Shown here in pieces: positions 27,933 to 36,368 of a stretch of DNA of 64,000 nt. The position numbers were made by a program, and so were the translations under genes. Each line of letters begins with the position of its first letter. Position 1 is the stretch's first letter. Origin of the DNA: Parvibaculum sp035325945 (GTDB lineage Bacteria > Pseudomonadota > Alphaproteobacteria > Parvibaculales > Parvibaculaceae); NCBI RefSeq assembly GCF_035325945.1, contig NZ_DAOKYX010000008.1, positions 28,587 through 92,586 of the forward strand, in the 5' to 3' direction. The notes below the pieces were generated by a model. That model was not told the origin of the DNA. It did no database searches and saw nothing but the letters and a program-made list of their open reading frames with translations.

Positions 27933-27947
27933 TTGATTTTTGGTTAA
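27933..27947 (+). promoter_or_regulatory. Near-consensus CtrA box in a divergent promoter region
   Basis: TTGA-N7-TTAA, one mismatch from TTAA-N7-TTAA, the binding site of the cell-cycle regulator CtrA in alphaproteobacteria. It lies in the roughly 225-bp region between the MBOAT gene and the hydrolase. Chance occurrence of such a short motif is possible. Confidence 0.35.
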
Positions 27948-28058
27948 CGCGACCGCCGCCCCGGCGCTCCGCCTGGGCCGCTTGAGCGAAATCAATGCGG
28001 CGAGCGCCGTCCTGGCGCGTCATTGCTTCCCCTTTCTCTCCACCGGAACCGCGGCGAG

Positions 28059-28721
28059 ATGGGCACCGCCATGACCGACCATCGCGACACATCCGAGACA
28101 CACGAGCTGGTGCGGATACCGCCCCTCGGCCTGCCTGGAACGCTCGACATACCGCGCGCGGCGCGCGGCATCGTCATCTTCGCCCATGGCAGCGGCAGCA
28201 GCAGGCTCAGCCCGCGCAACATCCATGTCGCGAGCGCGCTGCGAAAGGCGGGCTTCGGCACCCTGCTCTTCGATCTTCTGAGCGAGGAGGAGGCGGACAT
28301 TCGCGCCCATGTGTTCGATATCGACCTCCTCTCCGGGCGGCTGGCGGCGGCCGCTGAATGGCTCGCGGCAAAGACGGCCGCGCAGCGGCTGCCGCTCGGC
28401 CTCTTCGGCGCGAGCACGGGCGCGGCGGCGGCGCTCGTCGCGGCGGCCAGAGAGCCCAAGATGATCAAGGCGGTCGTCTCGCGGGGCGGGCGGCCGGACC
28501 TCGCAGGCGAGAGTCTCTCCGGCGTCAAGGCCCCGACGCTCCTCATCGTCGGCGGGCATGATCCCGACGTCCTGGCGCTCAATCGCGCGGCCCTCGAAGA
28601 ACTCGATTGCACCAGGCGTCTCGAGATCGTGCCCGGCGCGACCCATCTCTTCGAGGAGCGCGGCACGCTCGATCAGGTCATCGAACTGGCGCAGGACTGG
28701 TTCCTCACTCATTTGCACTAG
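28059..28721 (+). CDS. Alpha/beta hydrolase, dienelactone-hydrolase-like
   Basis: A hydrolase of about 220 residues. It has FAHGSGSSRLSPRN as oxyanion loop, the nucleophile elbow FGASTGAAAAL (Ser), a GGHDPDVL acid segment and the catalytic His in PGATHLFEE. An ATG at 28071 (MTDHRD) is an equally good start, as both have weak ribosome sites. The next gene, a phosphoribosyltransferase, begins 12 bases after the stop. Hydrolase and phosphoribosyltransferase domains of these types are also found fused in other bacteria, which supports a joint role, but the substrate is unknown. Confidence 0.85.
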   Translation: MGTAMTDHRDTSETHELVRIPPLGLPGTLDIPRAARGIVIFAHGSGSSRLSPRNIHVASALRKAGFGTLLFDLLSEEEADIRAHVFDIDLLSGRLAAAAEWLAAKTAAQRLPLGLFGASTGAAAALVAAAREPKMIKAVVSRGGRPDLAGESLSGVKAPTLLIVGGHDPDVLALNRAALEELDCTRRLEIVPGATHLFEERGTLDQVIELAQDWFLTHLH

Positions 28722-28733
28722 AGGAGAGGCCCC

Positions 28734-29405
28734 ATGTTCGCCAATCGCGAGGAAGCGGGCCGGAAGCTGGGCGAGAAGCTCGCGCGCTTCAAGACCCAAA
28801 ACCCTTGCGTGCTCGCCCTGCCGCGCGGCGGGCTGCCGGTCGCGCTCGAAATCGCCATCCGGCTCCATGCGCCGCTCGATCTCGTCATCGTGCGCAAGCT
28901 CGGCGCGCCCTGGCAGCCCGAACTCGCCATCGGCGCGGTCGTCGATGGCGATCCGCCGCAACTCGTCCTCAATCGCAAAATCGTCGCACAGCTCGGCATT
29001 TCGCAGGCCCGGATCGAGGAAGAGAAGCAGCGCCAGATCGAGGAGATCAAGCGCCGCAGGGCAACCTATCTCGCCGGCCGGCCGCGCGTCGATGTCGCCG
29101 GACGCACCGCGATCATCGTCGATGACGGCATTGCGACCGGCGCGACCATCAAGGCGGCGATCCTCGCCATTCGCGCATTGAAGCCGAAGAGGATCGTGCT
29201 CGCCGTACCGGTGGCGCCGACCGAGACGGTCGCGGCGCTGAAGCACGAGGCCGACGAGGTCGTCTGCCTCGAGGCCCATGACGATTTCACGGCGATCAGC
29301 CCCTACTATCGCGATTTCCGCCAGCTCGAAGACGATGAGATGCACACGCTACTCGCCCGCGCTCCCGCCCCGCCCCGAACGGGCGGCGCGTCGGGATCGC
29401 AATGA
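28734..29405 (+). CDS. Phosphoribosyltransferase-domain protein
   Basis: A 223-residue type I PRTase. It has ALPRGGLPVALEIA near the N-terminus (PPi loop region), LVIVRKLGAP, and the PRPP-binding loop AIIVDDGIATGAT near residues 124-136. The hood region does not identify hypoxanthine, orotate or uracil enzymes. It belongs to the uncharacterised group (COG1926) often next to hydrolases. GAGGAGAGG gives a strong start at 28734. Its stop overlaps the CapA start (ATGA). The acceptor is unknown. Confidence 0.88.
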   Translation: MFANREEAGRKLGEKLARFKTQNPCVLALPRGGLPVALEIAIRLHAPLDLVIVRKLGAPWQPELAIGAVVDGDPPQLVLNRKIVAQLGISQARIEEEKQRQIEEIKRRRATYLAGRPRVDVAGRTAIIVDDGIATGATIKAAILAIRALKPKRIVLAVPVAPTETVAALKHEADEVVCLEAHDDFTAISPYYRDFRQLEDDEMHTLLARAPAPPRTGGASGSQ

Positions 29406-30550
29406 GCGCTCGGCCGGATGACGATGGTTCGCTCCGGCTTTTCCTTGCCGGGGATGTCATGCTCGGTCGCGGCATCGACCGGATTCTGCCGCATCCCGGC
29501 GATCCGCGGATCTATGAAAGTCACATGCGTTCGGCCGAAGACTATGTGCGGATCGCAGAGACCGCCCATGGCGCGATCCCTCGCGCTGCGGGCTATGCCT
29601 ATGTCTGGGGAGACGCGGCGGCGGCGCTCGACCGGCTGGCCCCCGACCTCAGGATCGTCAATCTCGAAACCGCGGTGACTGTCTCGCGCAGCGCGCTCCC
29701 CAAGGGCATCAACTACAGAATGCACCCGCGAAACGCCGAGGCGCTCCGCGCCTTCAGGGTCGATGCCTGCTCGCTTGCCAATAATCACACGCTGGATTGG
29801 GGCGAGGATGGCCTCATCGAGACGCTGGAAACGCTCCACAGGCTCGGCATCGCAACCGCCGGCGCGGGACGCGGCGCGGCGGAGGCCGCTGCCCCCGCCA
29901 TCCTCACGCCGGCGCGCGGCGGGCGTGTCCTTCTCTTCGCCGCCGCCATGGCGTCGAGCGGCACGCCGGATAGCTGGGCGGCGCACGAGACGCGCCCCGG
30001 CCTCTTCCTCCTCGACGATCTTTCTCACGCGAGCGCCGACGGCCTCGCCCGGCACATCGCCTCCGTCCGCGCGCCGGGCGATGTCGTCGCGCTCTCGCTC
30101 CATTGGGGCGGGAATTGGGGCTACGATCTCTCGCCCGAGGAAATCGCCTTCGCGCATGCCCTCATCGACCGTGCCGGTGTCGATATTCTGCACGGCCACT
30201 CATCGCACCACCCGAAGGCGATCGAAGTTCATCGCGGCAAGCTCATCCTCTATGGCTGCGGCGATTTCGTGAACGACTATGAAGGCATCGGCGGCTACGA
30301 GGCATTTCGCGGCGATCTCGTGCTCGGCTATGTCGCGCGGATCGACCCGGCGGACGGAACGCTCAAGTCGCTCTCTCTCCTTCCCTTCCGGCTGCGGAAG
30401 TTCCGCCTCGAACGGGCATCGGCCGAAGAGCGCCTCTGGCTTCAAAACATGCTGTCGCGCGAATGCGCGCGCTTCGGCGCCGATGTCGAACCGGATGGCG
30501 AGGCGGCATTGCGTCTCGTCTGGCCGGAGGGGCACGCAAAGGAGCGCTGA
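29402..30550 (+). CDS. CapA-family (poly-gamma-glutamate capsule type) metallophosphatase-fold protein
   Basis: A 382-residue CapA/PgsA-like protein. Visible motifs are LFLAGDVMLGRGID, IVNLETAVT, LANNHTLDWGEDGL, LSLHWGGNWGY and LHGHSSHHPKAIEVHRGK, the metal-site blocks of the calcineurin-like fold. Unlike capsule CapA it has no signal peptide or membrane anchor at its N-terminus, so a cytoplasmic role is likely. It overlaps the phosphoribosyltransferase gene by four bases and precedes PRPP synthetase by 50 bp. Family members outside capsule loci are mostly uncharacterised. Confidence 0.88.
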   Translation: MSARPDDDGSLRLFLAGDVMLGRGIDRILPHPGDPRIYESHMRSAEDYVRIAETAHGAIPRAAGYAYVWGDAAAALDRLAPDLRIVNLETAVTVSRSALPKGINYRMHPRNAEALRAFRVDACSLANNHTLDWGEDGLIETLETLHRLGIATAGAGRGAAEAAAPAILTPARGGRVLLFAAAMASSGTPDSWAAHETRPGLFLLDDLSHASADGLARHIASVRAPGDVVALSLHWGGNWGYDLSPEEIAFAHALIDRAGVDILHGHSSHHPKAIEVHRGKLILYGCGDFVNDYEGIGGYEAFRGDLVLGYVARIDPADGTLKSLSLLPFRLRKFRLERASAEERLWLQNMLSRECARFGADVEPDGEAALRLVWPEGHAKER

Positions 30551-30600
30551 AATTGATCGAGATCATGCCGCGCCGCCGGTCCACGGCCTAGACTGCCTGC

Positions 30601-31581
30601 ATGAAGCTCTTCGCTCTCAATGCCAGCCGGGCTTTCGGCGAGAAGGTCGCGGCCGCTCTCGGCGTCCGGCTCGACGCGCATGAGGAACGCGAATTCGAGG
30701 ATGGCGAGCACAAGACGCGGCCTCTCGTCAGCGTGCGCGGCGAGGATGTCTATATCGTCCAGAGCCTTCATGGGGGCCCCGATCAGTCGCCGCATGACAA
30801 ACTCTGCCGCCTCCTCTTCGCCATAGCGACGATGAAGGAGAACGGGGCGGCCCGCGTCACGGCTGCCATTCCCTATCTCGCCTATGCACGCAAGGACCGG
30901 CAGACGAAGCCGCGCGATCCCGTCACGAGCCGCTACATGGCCGAACTTTTCGAGGCGGTGGGCACGGACCGGGTGATGACGCTCGAGGTGCACAATGTCG
31001 TCGCCTTCCAGAATGCGTTCCGCTGTGAGACCGTCCATCTCGACACGCGAAGGCTCTTTGCCGCGCGGGCGGCGAAACTCGCAGGCGCAGGCCCCGTCGT
31101 CGTCGCATCGCCCGATCCCGGCGGGGTCAAGCGCGCGCAAATCTTCCGCGAATATCTGGAGGAGGCGCTCGGCCGCCCGGTCGGCAGCGCCTTCATGGAA
31201 AAGCGCCGCAGCGCGGGCGTGGTGAGCGGAAATCTTCTCGTCGGCGATGTCGCGGACGCGCATGTGCTCGTCATCGACGATCTCATCAGCAGTGGCGGCA
31301 CGATGGTGCGCGCCGCCGAAGCCTGCCGGGAAGCGGGCGCGCGCGCGGCCCATGCCTTTGCCGCCCACGGGCTTTTCACGGGCGATGCATCCACGGCCAT
31401 GCGCAATCCGGCGCTTGCGAGCGTCTGCATCTCCGACACGGTGCCGCCCTTTCGTCTTGTTAAATCCGTCATGGAGGAAGGGCGCATCGAAATCGTGAGC
31501 GCGGCGCCGCTCTTTGCCAGAGCCATTCGCAGGCTCCATGAAGGCGGCTCGATCAATGCCCTCAAGGAAGGGCAGGACTGA
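30601..31581 (+). CDS. prs: Ribose-phosphate pyrophosphokinase (PRPP synthetase)
   Basis: A 326-residue enzyme making PRPP from ribose 5-phosphate and ATP. It shows EDGEHKTRP (substrate flap region), AAIPYLAYARKDRQTKPRDPV (catalytic loop with KDR), VVASPDPGGVKRAQIF, and the PRPP loop VLVIDDLISSGGTM. Sequence and spacing look divergent from housekeeping Prs, so a second, specialised copy is plausible. Its last 20 bases overlap, tail to tail, the end of the opposite-strand kinase-like gene. Confidence 0.9.
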   Translation: MKLFALNASRAFGEKVAAALGVRLDAHEEREFEDGEHKTRPLVSVRGEDVYIVQSLHGGPDQSPHDKLCRLLFAIATMKENGAARVTAAIPYLAYARKDRQTKPRDPVTSRYMAELFEAVGTDRVMTLEVHNVVAFQNAFRCETVHLDTRRLFAARAAKLAGAGPVVVASPDPGGVKRAQIFREYLEEALGRPVGSAFMEKRRSAGVVSGNLLVGDVADAHVLVIDDLISSGGTMVRAAEACREAGARAAHAFAAHGLFTGDASTAMRNPALASVCISDTVPPFRLVKSVMEEGRIEIVSAAPLFARAIRRLHEGGSINALKEGQD

Positions 31582-32325
31582 GTTCCGGCGCCTCGGCGAG
31601 CGCGAGATATTGCTTCGCCAGCGGCAGCCACTTCTCCGGCTTGCGCCGGTCATGCTCGAGAATATGGACGAGCGAGAGGCGCGCGCGCAGACAGGCCCGA
31701 TAGCGCCAGTAAAAGGCGATGAGTTCCTGCGGCGGCGGATCGCTTCTGCTCTCGGCATAGCGCGCGAGAATGAGGGGGCCGATCCAGCCGGCGCCGAGCC
31801 GCTTGCACTCCAGGCCGAGAAAAGTGAGTTCGTCGAGCGGATCGACGAGTCTCAGCGAGCGGTTGAATTCGAGGCAATCTATCACCACGGGCGGCGGACC
31901 GAGGCAGACATGCTCGGGCCGCAAATCCCCATGCCCCTCGACGACGCGCCCCTGCTCGACGCGCGACGCGAGGAGATGGGCCCGGTTGCGCAGCACATCC
32001 TCGATGCGCCCGAGCATGTCGGCAACGCGCATGTGGTCGAGCCCGAAAGCAGGATCGGTCAGCACCGCTCTCGTCGTCGCCTGCTCATGGATGAATTGCC
32101 GCACGAAGGCTTCGGCCGTGAGCGCGGCGGGCTCGGCATCGCGGTAGAACGCCGCCAGCCGGTCGGCGACCGCAACGATCTCGTCGCGGCGGACCGTGCC
32201 CTCCCCGATCGCCCGGTCGAGCATCCGCTCGCGGGGCAGACGGCGCATGAGAACGAGCCAGTCGACCGTCGCGCCCTCGCCGTCGATGGCAAGCTCGCCC
32301 GAGGGCGTCGCGGTCAGCGGCACGA
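31562..32325 (-). CDS. Aminoglycoside-phosphotransferase-like (COG2187-type) protein, 5' end lost in gap
   Basis: The visible 253 residues begin at VPLTATPSGELAIDGEGATV, which in related proteins follows roughly 70-90 N-terminal residues. The kinase-like core shows DWLVLMRRLPRE, the catalytic loop VVEGHGDLRPEHV, and CLEFNRSLRLVDPLDEL. The start must lie in or beyond the 32326-32425 gap, since the right flank encodes nothing similar in any frame. The 3' end overlaps prs by 20 bases. Members often carry a C-terminal ATPase domain, absent here. Substrate unknown. Confidence 0.75.
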
Positions 32326-32425
32326 NNNNNNNNNNNNNNNNNNNNNNNNNNNNNNNNNNNNNNNNNNNNNNNNNNNNNNNNNNNNNNNNNNNNNNNNNNN
32401 NNNNNNNNNNNNNNNNNNNNNNNNN
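32326..32425. other. True assembly gap (100 N placeholder)
   Basis: Unlike the other two gaps, the flanks share only three bases. The truncated kinase-like gene still needs about 70-90 codons, so probably more than 200 bp are missing and the 100-N length is arbitrary. Confidence 0.8.
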
Positions 32426-32567
32426 CGACATGTTCCGCTGGTTGTCCGATCCCATGAGCATCGCCGATCTGGCACCGGGATCGTTGACACAGATCAAGGA
32501 AAGGGACGCGCCGCGCGCCCATCCTCATCGAAGCCCGTATGCGGAAGGCCGTCCCCGGAGGCACGAG

Positions 32568-33083
32568 ATGACCACATTCGCCGTCCTGCCGCCCCAGCTG
32601 ACGCGCCTTTTCTCCCGGATCGACGCGGCGGATACGAGCAGCGAGCGGCTGCGCCTTCTTCTCGACTTCTGGACCGCGCGGCGAAACGCCCGCATCCTGC
32701 CCATGGCCGCCGATCTCGGGCCGCCGCCTCCGCCTCACGCCGCGCATGCCTTTCTCTTCCGCCGTCTGCCGGGCCCCGAGCGGAATTGGGAAGCCGCGCA
32801 GGCTGGCGCGGACGCGGCCGATCTCATCGGCCTCACGGCACGTGGCCGCTCACTGTCCGATCTTGCGGAGCCGCGCATCGCCGTGCGGCTCAGGCGTCTC
32901 TTTGAATTCGTGGCCCGGACCGGGGAACCCGCCGCCGCCATGTTCGAGACGCGGAGCGGCGCGCGCCGCGAATGGATCGAGGTGCTGGCCGCGCCGCTTT
33001 CGAGCAACGCCATCGATGTCGACGGCATTTTCGGCGGCATAGCCGCCCGGCGCGAAGCGACAAAACCGCGGCAGAACCGATGA
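32568..33083 (+). CDS. PAS_5-like protein
   Basis: A 171-residue protein resembling the PAS_5 family (DUF1488-era alphaproteobacterial PAS proteins): LLLDFWTARRNARILPMAADLG is the typical opening W-x-x-x-R...LP pattern, LIGLTARGRSLSDL matches the G-T/R-G-R-x-L-x-x-L block, and a C-terminal IEVLAAPLSSNAIDVDGIFGG strand pair follows. GGAGG lies six bases before the ATG. It ends two bases before the rtcB stop, convergent with it. Ligand and partner are unknown. Confidence 0.65.
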   Translation: MTTFAVLPPQLTRLFSRIDAADTSSERLRLLLDFWTARRNARILPMAADLGPPPPPHAAHAFLFRRLPGPERNWEAAQAGADAADLIGLTARGRSLSDLAEPRIAVRLRRLFEFVARTGEPAAAMFETRSGARREWIEVLAAPLSSNAIDVDGIFGGIAARREATKPRQNR

Positions 33084-33085
33084 AC

Positions 33086-34516
33086 CTATCCCTTGATGCA
33101 GATGACGGGATCGAGACGGGCGACGCGGCGCGCGAGCCCCGCGTGCTCCGCCGCTTCGACCACCGCCCCGGATTCCTTGTAGGCGCCCGGCGCCTCCTCC
33201 GCGACGCCCCGGAGCGACGGACTGCGAATGATGATGCCCCGCGCGGCCAGCTCGTCGACAAGCGCGCGCCCGCGCCAGCGCCGCAGCGCCTGATGGCGGC
33301 TCATGCTGCGGCCCGCGCCATGACACGCCGAGCTGAAGGACGCCGCCTCGCCCGCCGCGGTGCCGGCGAGCACATAGGAGCTCGTGCCCATGCTGCCGCC
33401 GATGAGCACCGGCTGACCCGTCGCCCGGAATGCCTCGGGCAGATCCGCATGGCCGGGGCCGAAGGCCCGCGTCGCCCCCTTGCGATGCACATAAAGTTCG
33501 CGCATTCGTCCATCGACGGGATGGATCTCGGTCTTGCAGGTGTTGTGCGAAACATCGAAGAGAAGATCGAGCGGCGCATCAGGGAAATAGTGTCCGAAGA
33601 CGCGACGTACGAGGTGGGTGAGAATCTGCCTGTTGGCGAAGGCACAATTCGTCGCTGCGCGCATCGCGCCGAGATAGGTTTCGCCGATCGGCGAGCGGAT
33701 GGGCGCGCAGGCAAGCTCGCGGTCGGGGAGCTCAAAGCCCCGCGCCGCGGCATCGGCGGCCATGTCGCGCAGGAATTCCGTTCCGATCTGGTGGCCGAGG
33801 CCGCGCGAACCGCAATGGATGGAGATGACGACCTCCCCGAGACGCAGGCCGAATGTGGCGGCGACGTTCGCATCGTATATCTCGCTCACCTCCTGAATTT
33901 CGAGATAGTGATTGCCGGAGCCGAGCGTGCCCATTTCGCGGCGCTGCCGCTCCCGCGCATGTTCCGAAACGCAGTCCGCCCGCGCGCCGCGCATGGTGCC
34001 CCCCTCCTCGATCCGCTCGAGATCGCTCGCGCGCCCATATCCCTCGCTGACGGCCCAGCCCGCGCCGCCTTCGAGCATCGCCACCATGGCGGCGCTGTCG
34101 AGCGAGATCGCGCCGGTGCTGCCGAGCCCGACCGGAATATTCGTGTAAAGATCATTGGCAAGCGACTTCTGCACCAGCCGGATCCGCGCCACGTCGACGC
34201 CGGTGATGAGCGCGCGGACGCCGCAGGAAATATCGAACCCCACCCCGCCCGCAGAAACCACGCCGCCTTCCTCGGGATCGAAGGCCGCGACGCCGCCTAT
34301 GGGAAAGCCATAGCCCCAATGCGCATCCGGCATGGCATAGGCCGCGCGCACGATGCCGGGCAGCCGCGCCACATTGGCAAGCTGTTCACCCACCTTGTCG
34401 TCCATTTCGTTGAGCAGCGTCTCGTCGGCATAGATGACGCCCGGCACGTGCATGCCGGCCTCGGGTTCGAGCCGCCATGCCGTCTCCGCCACGCGCGTGA
34501 AACGTGCCGGGTCCAT
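33086..34516 (-). CDS. rtcB: RNA-splicing ligase RtcB
   Basis: A 476-residue GTP- and Mn-dependent ligase that joins 2',3'-cyclic-phosphate or 3'-phosphate ends to 5'-OH RNA ends. With the ATG at 34516 (AGGAGG five bases upstream) the metal and guanylylation residues are Asp95, Cys98 (GFDISCG), His203 (GSGNHYLE), His234 (IHCGSRG), His324 (DVSHN) and His399 (CHGAGR). The first four fall at the same numbers as in Pyrococcus RtcB. The GTG two codons earlier lacks a ribosome site. It follows archease in an operon, the known activator pairing. Confidence 0.96.
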   Translation of the reverse strand: MDPARFTRVAETAWRLEPEAGMHVPGVIYADETLLNEMDDKVGEQLANVARLPGIVRAAYAMPDAHWGYGFPIGGVAAFDPEEGGVVSAGGVGFDISCGVRALITGVDVARIRLVQKSLANDLYTNIPVGLGSTGAISLDSAAMVAMLEGGAGWAVSEGYGRASDLERIEEGGTMRGARADCVSEHARERQRREMGTLGSGNHYLEIQEVSEIYDANVAATFGLRLGEVVISIHCGSRGLGHQIGTEFLRDMAADAAARGFELPDRELACAPIRSPIGETYLGAMRAATNCAFANRQILTHLVRRVFGHYFPDAPLDLLFDVSHNTCKTEIHPVDGRMRELYVHRKGATRAFGPGHADLPEAFRATGQPVLIGGSMGTSSYVLAGTAAGEAASFSSACHGAGRSMSRHQALRRWRGRALVDELAARGIIIRSPSLRGVAEEAPGAYKESGAVVEAAEHAGLARRVARLDPVICIKG

Positions 34517-34543
34517 CGGCACCTCCTGCTGTGGATCGCCCGC

Positions 34544-34960
34544 CTAGACGTCAACAATACACTGGGCAAGCCACTCGCCATCGGCTTTTCGTTCGACGCG
34601 AAGCGCCGTGTAGGTCGCGCCCTTGACCTCCGCCGCCGGTTCGTGCCGGAGACGATCGACGTGTTCTCCCCATGCCGAGCCGGTGAGCTTGCCGCCTGCG
34701 ATTGCGACCTCGAAACGGCCGAACACCATACGCCGAACGGCCATTTCATAGACGATCGCGTTAAGCCATTCGACGAGCAGCAAATCGGGCGCGGGCGCTT
34801 CGCAGACGATGGCGACACGCTCCTGAGGCCGGATGCGCGCGGGCTCGATCATGGCGGCGGTGAGCGCCAGCGCGCATTGCTCGAAGGCTTGAGGCAGCGT
34901 CGGCGCAATGCCGCGCACGCCGACATCGGCCCCGTGCTCGAAATGCTCCCATCGCGCCAT
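34544..34960 (-). CDS. Archease, RtcB activator
   Basis: A 138-residue archease-family protein that speeds RtcB guanylylation and turnover. It starts ARWEHFEHGADVGVRG, where the family has its first metal-binding Asp, has the FEQCALALTAAMIEPARI helix, LLVEWLNAIVYEM, and ends in CIVDV with the C-terminal Asp. GAGGAGAGGG precedes the ATG at 34960. It sits 27 bp upstream of rtcB on the same strand and is divergent from pncB over 37 bp. Confidence 0.9.
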   Translation of the reverse strand: MARWEHFEHGADVGVRGIAPTLPQAFEQCALALTAAMIEPARIRPQERVAIVCEAPAPDLLLVEWLNAIVYEMAVRRMVFGRFEVAIAGGKLTGSAWGEHVDRLRHEPAAEVKGATYTALRVERKADGEWLAQCIVDV

Positions 34961-34997
34961 GGGCGGCCCTCTCCTCGATTGCAGGCAGGCGGCTGAC

Positions 34998-36368
34998 ATG
35001 TTGGCGGCAGGCATGAACGACGGCAAGGGCGCGCTTCTCACCGACCTCTATCAGTTGACGATGATCCAGGCCTATCTGGCGCGAGGGAAGACCGGCACGG
35101 CCGTCTTCGAGTTCTTCATGCGCCATTTTCCGCCGCAGCGTGGTTTCCTCATCGCAGCGGGGCTCGAACAGGCGCTCGATTTTCTGGAAACGCTGCGCTT
35201 CACCAGGGCCGAGATCGAGTGGCTGAAGGCGAGCGGCCGCTTCAGCAACGACCTCATCTCCTATCTCGAGGACTTCCGCTTCACCGGCGATGTCGATGCG
35301 ATGCAAGAGGGCACGGCCTTCTTTGCCGACGAGCCGATCCTGCGCGTCACGGCGTCGCTCCCCGAAGCGCAGCTCGTCGAATCGCGGCTCATCAATCTTC
35401 TTCACTATCAGACCCTCATCGCGAGCAAGGCCGCGCGCATGGTTCTGATCGCGCCTGACAAGACGCTCGTCGATTTCGGCTTTCGCCGCGCGCATGGCGC
35501 GGAAGCAGGCGTGCTCGCGGCGCGCGCAAGCTACATTGCCGGCTTTTCAGGCACCGCAACCGTGCTTGCAGGCACGCTCTTCGGCATCCCGCTCAGCGGA
35601 ACGATGGCCCATTCCTTCATCGAGGTGTTCGACAGCGAGGTCGAGGCGTTCGAAAGCTTCGCCCGCGAGCGGCCGGAGCATCTGACATTGCTCATCGACA
35701 CCTATGATGTCGAGGCGGCGGCGCGCAAGATCGTCACGCTCGCAAGGCGGCTCGCCGATGCGGGCATCGCCATTTCCGGCGTGCGCATCGATAGCGGCGA
35801 TCTCATCGCGCTTTCGCGGCGCGTGCGGCAGATCTTCGATGCGGGCGGGCTTCGCGACGTAACGATCTTCGCAAGCGGCGGCATAGACGAGAAGGAACTC
35901 CGCGCCATGATCGAGGCGCAAGCGCCGATCGACGGCTTCGGGATCGGCACAAGCCTGACGACTTCCTTCGACCTGCCGGCGCTCGACTGCGCCTACAAGC
36001 TGCAGGAATATGCGGGCCTTGCGCGCCGCAAGCGCTCTGCGGGCAAGGCGACCTGGCCCGGTCGCAAGCAGGTCTGGCGGCGCCATGACGCGGATGGGCG
36101 CATGGCGGAAGACCTGATCGCGCTGGAAGGACAGCCGCGCGAGGGCGAGCGACTCATCGAGCCCGTCATGCGAGGCGGACGGCGCGTCGTCGCAGCACCG
36201 AAGCTCGCCGCCATCCGGGCCCGTGCCGCGGCAGAACTCCAGCGCCTTCCCGAGCCGTTGCGCGCGCTCGCGCCCGGCCTGTCCTTGCCGGTGCGGATCG
36301 ACGGCGCGCTCGAGGCGCTCGCCGCCGAAGTCGACCGCAGGCTCGAACAGCGGGAGAAGAACCGATGA
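34998..36368 (+). CDS. pncB: Nicotinate phosphoribosyltransferase
   Basis: A 456-residue enzyme coupling nicotinate to PRPP to give nicotinate mononucleotide (Preiss-Handler NAD salvage). Hallmarks are LLTDLYQLTMIQAYL at the start, FEFFMRHFPPQRGFLIAAGL, DFGFRRAHGAEAG with the phospho-His region, LIDTYDVEAAARK and ISGVRIDSGDL. The ATG at 34998 has AGGCGG upstream. The ATG five codons later is possible. The stop overlaps the pncA start (ATGA), so both are co-translated. Confidence 0.94.
   Translation: MLAAGMNDGKGALLTDLYQLTMIQAYLARGKTGTAVFEFFMRHFPPQRGFLIAAGLEQALDFLETLRFTRAEIEWLKASGRFSNDLISYLEDFRFTGDVDAMQEGTAFFADEPILRVTASLPEAQLVESRLINLLHYQTLIASKAARMVLIAPDKTLVDFGFRRAHGAEAGVLAARASYIAGFSGTATVLAGTLFGIPLSGTMAHSFIEVFDSEVEAFESFARERPEHLTLLIDTYDVEAAARKIVTLARRLADAGIAISGVRIDSGDLIALSRRVRQIFDAGGLRDVTIFASGGIDEKELRAMIEAQAPIDGFGIGTSLTTSFDLPALDCAYKLQEYAGLARRKRSAGKATWPGRKQVWRRHDADGRMAEDLIALEGQPREGERLIEPVMRGGRRVVAAPKLAAIRARAAAELQRLPEPLRALAPGLSLPVRIDGALEALAAEVDRRLEQREKNR

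Noticed and set aside
32460..32520. TTGACA at about 32484 as a sigma-70 promoter for the PAS_5 gene
   Set aside because: No acceptable -10 at 16-18 bases and the region borders a gap.
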